A stretch of 64,000 bases of DNA from contig JAOWBW010000280.1 of the NCBI GenBank assembly GCA_026119855.1, positions 912,116 through 976,115 on the forward strand, read 5' to 3'. Below are positions 57,092-64,000 of the stretch, in pieces. The DNA is from Campanula takesimana (lineage: Eukaryota > Streptophyta > Magnoliopsida > Asterales > Campanulaceae). Below the pieces are notes generated by a model, which saw only the letters and a program-made list of their open reading frames with translations, searched no databases and had not been told where the DNA came from. The stretch's first letter is position 1. Each line of letters starts with the position of its first letter. Position numbers and translations under genes: made by a program.

Positions 57092-57723
57092 AAATAGGAT
57101 TAAAAAAAAAAGAGTCAAAAGTCCTCTAATGTGTGCATTAATGTTTTCTCTCGTCCAATGTTAAATTTTGAGTCAATCATTAAATAAAAGTCGTTCTTGT
57201 CCTCATACACTCTTCCAAGTTGTTCAATTAATTCTTGGCAAAATGATGAAAAAATGTCTAAAAAAGTTTTGGAATGAAGGCCATCGCTTGAACGCCTAGG
57301 GGCTAAATATCAACGACGGCATCAACAATGAAGACATCAACAACGACGAAATCAAGACAAAGAAGGGTTGAGCAACGATCATGAAGCAAAATTTTCAAAA
57401 GGGGATAAAAAAAAAAAAAAAAAAAAGAGGCTCGCTAGGTTGAAATCCTCAAATCAACCTAGGCAAAAGTTAGAGCACAAAAAAAAAAAAAAAAAAAAAT
57501 CCCCCCTCATTCAAAGAAGTTCATATCAGGGATCAACATCATTCCACCAACGAAGGACGAAGCGACATCAACAATCATCACGACGAAACCATTCCATCTC
57601 AACGAATGAAGGATCCACAAGAACTACGGTGACCTGAGCCTCTACACTGGAGGAACGTAGGCAACCTTCGGGTCCGGTCTCATGCAAGAAAGAAGATATG
57701 TTTAGCCCTAGCGCGTTATAGTG
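57092..57723 (+). other. A-rich 3' region with structured boxes I and II
   Basis: Poly(A) runs of about 20 at 57407-57426 and 57479-57499 flank box I (57435-57462; stem CTAGG/CCTAG). Box II is at 57624-57685: CTACG (57624-57628) with CGTAG (57656-57660), inner CCTC/GAGG, then ACC-TTCG-GGT. A lysine-rich frame here is a consequence of the A-runs. Confidence 0.7.
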
Positions 57724-58603
57724 ATCGGCCTTCATCTAGAACTTGTCGAGACATCTTTGTACGATTCATTTGCCAATGAATTAATCACCTCAAGATTGAA
57801 CAACTTTCCTAGATTTGGAATCACTTTCCGTTCCTTGTCAAGTCTAGGGGTTTCTCTTCTTTTTGCGATACTCCCAGTTTCTTGCAATCAAACTGGGGCT
57901 TTCTTTCTCTTCTCTCTTAATGACTTACTTTCCTTCGTAAGTCATTCAAAAAATATACATACATGAAGTCAATACTAGGGACACTTCCCTAGTCGAGTCA
58001 ATGTCACTCATCTTTAATGACAAGAGGTCTTCACCGCAAAATCACATGTCTTATCTCCTCCGCTAGAGTCAATGCACACTTCCTCATTAATTGAGTCAAA
58101 AAAAAAAAAATGAAGACGCAAAAGAGATGCCCGCTAGATTGAAAACCCGAAAGGGAGGTCTAGGCAAAAAACAGGGTGCGTCATAAAAAAAATGAGAGAG
58201 TGAGAGAGAGAAGGGAAAGAGAAATGGAGATCTCCGGCATCTAAGGAAGACAACTGCACAAGTTCTACAATTGGGTCTCCTCAGTAAGTCAATCCCCATC
58301 GAGCCAACTTTGGAATTGCAAAAGGCTCAACAACACATGGCACAATCAAAGGTCGTCTTGGGTTATTGGCATCATTCTCCAGCAGTGTGCATTTTTGGGT
58401 TCATGAAAAGAAGGCCCGTGGTAACCAAGACCCATCTGAGAACGATCCCATCATAAAAGGGCACGAGGTTGCACAAATAATCCCTAGCTAGTCAATTGGC
58501 TTGGGCAGCAAATAGCAACAACATGTGTCTTAGTTTTCAAAGCTTCTTTAAGTATGTGCTTCTAAAGTACGCCGAAAGGCTCCCGAGAAATGGAGTAGCT
58601 CTT
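57724..58603 (+). other. Non-coding tail with a further box I
   Basis: No supported gene. Box I at 58134-58163 has stem CTAGA/TCTAG and an inner CCC-GAAA-GGG hairpin, and reads PARLKTRKGGLGKK in frame. Preceded by an A-run at 58098-58110 and followed by a GAGAGA tract at 58193-58213. Possibly 3' UTR of the TR-GAG-like element. Confidence 0.5.
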
Positions 58604-60702
58604 GTGACACGCCCCAAGTCCCGGGATCCCCTAATAGAACCTCGAACGTGGTGCGCGTAACTAACATGGAACAAGAAACTAGCGGGAAACAGGAACAATA
58701 CCTATTAGAAACAAACTGACATGATATATATACTCAAGAGTAAGGAGCTAAGATAGCTCACAACGAGTTCTAGACCAAGAAAATTAAAACCAAACATGGT
58801 TACATACAGCGGAAGACATGCCTAGAACATAATCTGGCATCAAGAGACGTCTAGAGACAACAAGTACTACACAAGTCTACCCCAACAAGCCTTGAGTTTA
58901 ACAACTCATACAACATCGTCCTTACCAAAGTGTAAAAGGACACTAGTCTCAAACAAGAACATCCTGCGGAGTACGTTCCCAGCTATGTCGAGCCTCACTG
59001 CGTACTATCCCTTGATTTCCTGGGGGGGGGGAAACAAATAAAGGGTGAGATAAATCTCAGTAAGATATTAACATGCAGCTATATGACATGTTATCACGAA
59101 ATTCCAGTAGATACTCAAGTAATCATATATCAAGTATCATCAAGTAACAAGTATAGGATAGGCTAAGCCAACTCAACAAGTAATCAAGCTCAAGATATGA
59201 TCAGGTAACAAGTAGTCAAGTAGTGTGAGAGGCTAGACCAACTCACCAAGATGCACATAGGCCTATCACGTATCATTACCTGAATCCTTCCTTATTTCTC
59301 CCAAGAATACCAAGAATACCATTGTTGTCGATGCTTGTATAGCTGAGGACAAACACGATCAAGATCAAGAGATTGCTATGCAGTATATAAGAAGACCCGG
59401 TAACCAGTGTCATTCACAAGAACAAGATTCACGAGGTGTTCAAGAGTTTAGCATTCACTTAAGTCAGGCTTATTGCTCCAACCAAGGAAGCTATGCCCTT
59501 ACTATGGCCGGTAGTAAGGGGTCAAGCGCAAATACATAGGGACCCGATTGTCACTTAAGCCCCAGCTCTCGCGACAAGCGTGAACCTATATATTTCCAAA
59601 CAAGCAAGGAGAACCAGCTGGACTCACACAAGAATGCACAAGTAGATGTTTACTTGAACTACGAGAATAGAACTAAGTCCCATATTAGTAGACCAGTCTT
59701 TATGCACCATGTAATCATGTATCATGTGCTCACGAGAATATGCACCATGTAATCATGTATCATGTGCTCACGAGAATATGCACCATGTAATCATGTATCA
59801 TGTGATCACGAGAATACAAGTACACATACGCAATCATTACGAAGACAAATCAATCTAACAATGGCACGTAGAGTGTCCATATAACACGATCAATCCAAGT
59901 TAGAGTCTATTAATAACAGACCTCAAACAAGTAGTAGGGTATATCATTCTATATCACTTTGTCACATGCCAAGTTTGCACGTACATATTCATATCACGTT
60001 TAACACATTAAAGTGTCTATCACGATACCCTTACTATCAAATAGAGCCCAAATCCTTAGACTCTAAACACGTAGAAGAATAGGTCACATCATACCTAGTC
60101 ACAGTCATATCTCACGTATATGTATCATTAGTAATCAAATACATTTTCCAACACATATTGTGTTCTGAAGTTATTCTTATTAACTTAAATCGTAGTATTC
60201 ACGATTATATGAATTATCTTCATATTACACTAGTCCCTATTTTCTTTAGGAACCCATTTCAAGACAAGATATCTTCTTTATTCTTTATATACTTCATTGA
60301 GTATATACACGATTAAAACTAATCACTAGCACTTTAGTGCTTATTCATAGCACTTCCAATATACACGTATCCAATTCAAATATGTAGTAGAGTTAATTAT
60401 TCTCTATCTAATTCCATATCCCAACTCTTTTGGTTATTTATACCATGTATCAAGTAATCAAGAAGCCACATTCTATCAAGTAAATATATGCAAGATTTGC
60501 ATATACACATCAAGAATCTTTCAAGTTTATTACCATACACATATATTGGTGTCAAGGCACGTACAAGATTTTATAATCTTATATTCAAGTCTTAATCCAA
60601 TTATTTGGATGTTCAAGTCATGTACAATATTTTATTGTCTTATACTTCAAGTTACTGTCTCAGCTTAAGACATTCAAGACATTCAGGACATTCAGGACTG
60701 TC
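58604..60702 (-). repeat. Tekay-like gypsy LTR 1, minus orientation, interrupted
   Basis: Starts TGTGACACGCCCC and is cut at 60702 by a second LTR. It shares with that LTR, in the same order, CTTATGC-type text, a G-run (59022-59031) in TCCTGGGG context and TGAGATAAATCTCA (59046-59059) followed by GTAAG. Long LTRs beginning TGTSACGMCCC on the minus strand with this hairpin are what I know from Tekay/Del chromoviruses. No coding sequence. Confidence 0.6.
59702..59815. repeat. Three tandem copies of a 38-bp repeat
   Basis: ATGCACCATGTAATCATGTA... units start at 59702, 59740 and 59778; the last has one change (GTGATCACG for GTGCTCACG). Confidence 0.95.
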
Positions 60703-63551
60703 GCGACCCCGACCCCGCGGGCCCGAGATCGCGAGCTGGACGTCAACTTACAACCAAAAACTCTAAAATACAGAAGGTAAAAATTTCATTTTTGAACCAA
60801 AAGATGATAACACAAGGTTTTACAAATCCGAGTTTAAATCAACAAAGTACATCTAACATAAGCTCCACAGCTTATGCCCAAAAGAATAAAATATACAATT
60901 CTTAATGACGTCAATAATGGTAAAACTATCCCTAAAAGGTTATACATTTAAATAATGTAAACCGATCCATAACAACCTGCCCCAAAATCTCAATCCTCTC
61001 GACGTCCTCCTCGATCCGCAAATCCTAATCCTTTTCCTCCTGGGGGGGGGGGTTAAGGAAAAACAAAGATGGAAATAAACGGGGTGAGATAAAATCTCAG
61101 TAAGTTACTAATGCAACTACATGACATGCTAATATGCAATGACCAATAGCAATTAACATAAGACAGATAGCAGCGGAATAATAAGTGACATGCTGTCAAA
61201 CAGTAACATCCAATAATCAGTCATATAAATAAACATATAACAACAAATGAGAGGCTCCCTATCGCCAACCGTCCCATACCGGTTGGAAATAACGACCAGC
61301 TCAACATGCAACACATAAAGCTGAAATAAACACTCATAAGTGGATACATAGCCAAGGTTTCACCCAACTGAAAGAACCAAATAAAGGTCGCTGCGCAGCT
61401 TCAATAATCCACAAATCGTCATCTTCATAATAGCATGAAAGCTGAAGAGAAATCCCCGGTACCGGAACCAAAAACCAAATGAAGTGTCACAAGGGACGGG
61501 AGACATGCCACAAAGTCATGCTCCAAGTAAAGCTAAAATGCACACAAAGGAGCTAGCTCTTCTCACATCCAAGGCCAATCTGGAGGAGGGTAATAATGGG
61601 GCAAAACAATTGTCAACATCACAATGGACTTGGCTGTGCCATCATAATGTTTCGCATCGCCCAAACACACACAAAATACCAGCTGGACTTTCAAGTAAAG
61701 GCTAAGTAATAAAATACTAGCACAATAACCAACCAATGATTCAAAAGTAGGGAATCATCCCAATTAATCACCATAAAAGATGCAAACGATTACTCAAGAA
61801 GAGTTCAACAACAATGGCACAAGGAGTTTCTCATAAAAGAGTCCAACAACATTGGACATTAAAACATAATGATTCCAAGATAAGGCACGTACCAAATACA
61901 TCCTAAATATGATACCCACAAGTTAATCGTAAAGAGCACAACCCAAACGGTCACTCACCAATGGCACAATGACTATTACCAAAATGACCCTAAACATTTA
62001 CTCATAAATATATACTAGGACAATGAACTCAACCATCTCATCACACCTAGAATTCCAAAGTAGGAAATCAGAATGAATACACCTTAAGGTTAATCAAACC
62101 GTAAGTACCCAAAAGAATCCAAATGGTTACCCTTATTAGAACATGATCACGACTGGACTAAACCCTACACTTTAGTGTTCCAAAACAACCCTCTAGGTAC
62201 TATAGGATATCACCTAAAACCTAGACCAAGTCTTATTCAAAAATCAATCCGATCAGTAAAATAACTTTCAATTAAAGGGTCTCAAAGTATGAAGTCCTCA
62301 CTTATATCCCAAAATGATCATAACAACTCAATAAAGTCACTCAATTGGATTTACAAAACTTGTTCACAATGGATCGATACAACTCCTCTTAACCTCAAAC
62401 ACCCAATAAAATCCTGAAGTATAAAACTTAGAACTTAACTGAACGACCCATCCCATATTGTAGTAATCGAAGAGATCTTCGAAAGGATAGTTTACACGCC
62501 TAAAACGGAGTCCGGACGAAGAAGTTATGGGGGAAACAATTTTAGAAGAAAAGGGAAAAATATATCAGAGTCCCAGCTTGGCACGACCGTGCCTAAGAAA
62601 GTGGCACGACCGTGCCAATCATGACGGAAGGAAAGGGAATTTTGGCGTGACCGTGCCTAAGAAAGTGGCACGACCGTGCCAATCATGACGGGAGGAAAGT
62701 GAATGTTGCACGACCGTGCCAAATAAAGGAGCACGACCGTGCCAGAAGAACAATGCCCAGATTCTTCCTGGGTTCACCCATTTCGAACCAAAACACAACC
62801 TTCACTAAATGCTCAAAATCAAAGCTTTCAAACTAGATTCCAAGGTACTAAAACCACATCTAAACATCAAGGGAATCTAAACAACACCACCTAACAACTC
62901 AAAACAAGATTTAAACCCACATTCACATATTCACCATTTTTAACCAAAAATTCAAATAAATTCCAAACAAATTCAAAACTCAACCAAACTTCAAATATAA
63001 CACATCAAACATTATCTAAACATGATATGAACATTTTAGCATCAAAATGGGGGAAAAGTAACTTACCCGGATTTTCTCAAAGGTGACGGAACTCGAAATT
63101 TCTTGGCTTCCTACGATCCTATCGACGGTCTAAACATGATTCATGTTTTAAGAAATGAGAAATAAAGAGAGGAAGATGATGGAAAGGTAGAGAGAAGTGA
63201 GAGAGAAACTTACCCATTTCTATGGAAGGAGAGAGAGAGAGAAATGAGCTGGGAATGAGGGAGAGGTGAGGGAGAAGAGAGGGTGTAGGGGGAATTATTT
63301 CCAAAAACTTACACTCAGGCCCCTCCTCTACACTATACACAAATACTTACACTCCCTACTAACAATTAAGACCCCAAAACTCTACACTAGCACAAAAGAC
63401 CAATTAAAATGCTAGACATAATTTATTATGACACATAAAGTGCACACATAAATATTTAAATAAATAATAATTTAAATAAATAAATAAGCAAATAAATAAA
63501 TAAAAATTATTTATTACTAATAAAATAGAGCCTAGTTTTCGGGTCGTGACA
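60703..63551 (-). repeat. Tekay-like gypsy LTR 2, minus orientation (2849 bp)
   Basis: Minus-strand start TGTCACGACCCG at 63551, preceded by a polypurine tract, so this is a 3' LTR. The other end is TGTCGCGACC at 60703 on the plus strand. It contains a G-run at 61042-61052, TGAGATAAAATCTCA at 61085-61099 and a cluster of GGCACGACCGTGCC words at 62580-62744. It lies inside LTR 1; AGGAC (60698-60702) is the candidate target duplication but only one side is certain. The inner boundary is placed by alignment with LTR 1 and could be off by several bases. Confidence 0.65.
62580..62744. repeat. Cluster of six GGCACGACCGTGCC palindromic words in gypsy LTR
   Basis: Six copies or close variants, part of them in a 68-bp tandem duplication (AAGAAAGTGGCACGACCGTG, CAATCATGACGG). 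The word is identical to that in the copia type-2 LTRs at 20310-20492 and 27309-27492, although the surrounding sequence is unrelated. Confidence 0.85.
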
Positions 63552-63570
63552 TTCACTCCCCCTTAAAGAA
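63552..63570 (-). other. Polypurine tract of Tekay-like element 2
   Basis: Minus strand CTTTAAGGGGGAGTGAA directly before the LTR start TGTCACGACC, the usual arrangement of Tekay-type elements. Confidence 0.7.
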
Positions 63571-64000
63571 AATTCGACCCGAATTTTAACGAGACTTACC
63601 CGAAAGACTAATTAGCTACGGATACGATAGTTCCGCATTTCTCAAATTCCTCAATTGTCCAATCTAACCCACTAAAAGCTAACCTTAAGTAATGCTTACG
63701 ATAACACCACCTCTCGAACCGAATCATTCCATTATTATCTTCATTACTAATCAAAATCCGTACTAAAATCAAAGAATCCAAATTAATTCCACACATAATT
63801 CTCGAGGTATCTCAAGCTCGCCTTATTCATAACCTTAACTACACCGCAAATGTACTTCCATTTGTAAATCGCATACTTAGTATTATTCCCTAGAAATTCA
63901 AAACATTACCATCTCGAGCTAAATTAGCTTTTTAAAATATGAAGAGCTAAAGAAATTTTCCATCCCCATAATATTCACCAAAGGCTATATCTCTAAGGAT
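63571..64000 (-). other. 3' internal region of Tekay-like element 2
   Basis: Continues to the window edge. The minus strand has a 62-codon frame (63796-63608) with no domain I recognise; the chromodomain end of Pol, expected in this lineage, is not visible here, so this is probably untranslated or degenerate. Confidence 0.4.

Larger units (their letters stand above)
53577..58603 (+). mobile_element. TR-GAG-like Tat element: LTR, leader, gag, no pol
   Basis: LTR 53577-54871, tRNA-Arg-type PBS 54873, leader, Gag ORF 56100 onward, then A-rich non-coding DNA with structured boxes I and II and no trace of protease, RT or integrase. Gag-only terminal-repeat elements (TR-GAG) are known in plants and depend on pol supplied by others. 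No matching 3' LTR is seen before the Tekay-like LTR at 58604, so the right border is uncertain. Confidence 0.65.

Noticed and set aside
57368..57637. Lysine-rich ORF of 89 codons
   Set aside because: Its lysine runs are translations of two poly(A) tracts; the region holds boxes I and II.

Overview
The window looks like nuclear DNA of a flowering plant, most likely a eudicot. I see no host gene, rRNA, tRNA or CRISPR array. Nearly all of it is a nest of LTR retrotransposons plus one decayed CACTA DNA transposon, as in pericentromeric or other repeat-rich chromatin. Plant hallmarks are Ty1/copia polyproteins primed by initiator tRNA-Met, Ty3/gypsy Tat/Ogre-type fragments with tRNA-Arg-like primer sites, Tekay-like long LTRs and a Tnp2 transposase. 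The species cannot be named from this sequence.

Layout. 1-6281: minus-strand, gag-bearing Tat/Ogre-like element with 108-, 115-, 33- and 55-bp tandem arrays, cut at 6281 by a copia insertion. 6282-13646: Angela-like copia element 1 (type-1 LTRs), with polyprotein broken by one nonsense change and a 2-bp deletion. 13647-13746: 100-N assembly gap. 13747-28014: two type-2 copia copies sharing a middle LTR. The first (13992-19477) is full of small indels; the second (19478-28014) keeps an open 1318-aa polyprotein. 28015-34302: rearranged Tat-type gypsy pieces (RT-RNase H; then Gag-tail/protease/G-patch/RT; then a Gag zinc knuckle). 34303-40154: a Tat LTR, PBS and leader, followed by a pol-less body related to the left element but inverted. 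40155-49528: a SIRE-like copia element with truncated 5' LTR, decayed pol and a long downstream env-like ORF that appears to contain an intron. 49529-50784: AT-rich DNA. 50785-53086: minus-strand CACTA Tnp2 pseudogene. 53092-58603: an LTR fragment interrupted by a second LTR of the same family, whose element carries gag but no visible pol (TR-GAG-like). 58604-64000: two nested Tekay-like LTRs in minus orientation, the second followed by its polypurine tract and start of the internal region.

Only the copia ORF at 22505-26461 looks able to encode a complete set of retrotransposition proteins (Gag, protease, integrase, RT, RNase H). The other elements are broken or would need proteins supplied in trans.

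The most unusual signals are outside the ORFs. (1) Two short non-coding boxes recur in several Tat-type elements and fold into hairpins whose stems change in a compensating way: box I has six copies, box II four. (2) Almost every LTR family here carries a cluster of its own CpG-centred palindromic word in LTR and leader. The word TGGCACGACCGTGCCA is shared by a copia LTR and a gypsy LTR, which are otherwise unrelated. (3) Two diverged Tat LTRs each contain a second partial primer-binding site about 80-100 bp inside their 3' end. (4) The SIRE env-like frame stays in one phase across a predicted 669-bp intron. All identifications come from reading the sequence and remembered family features; no database search was possible.
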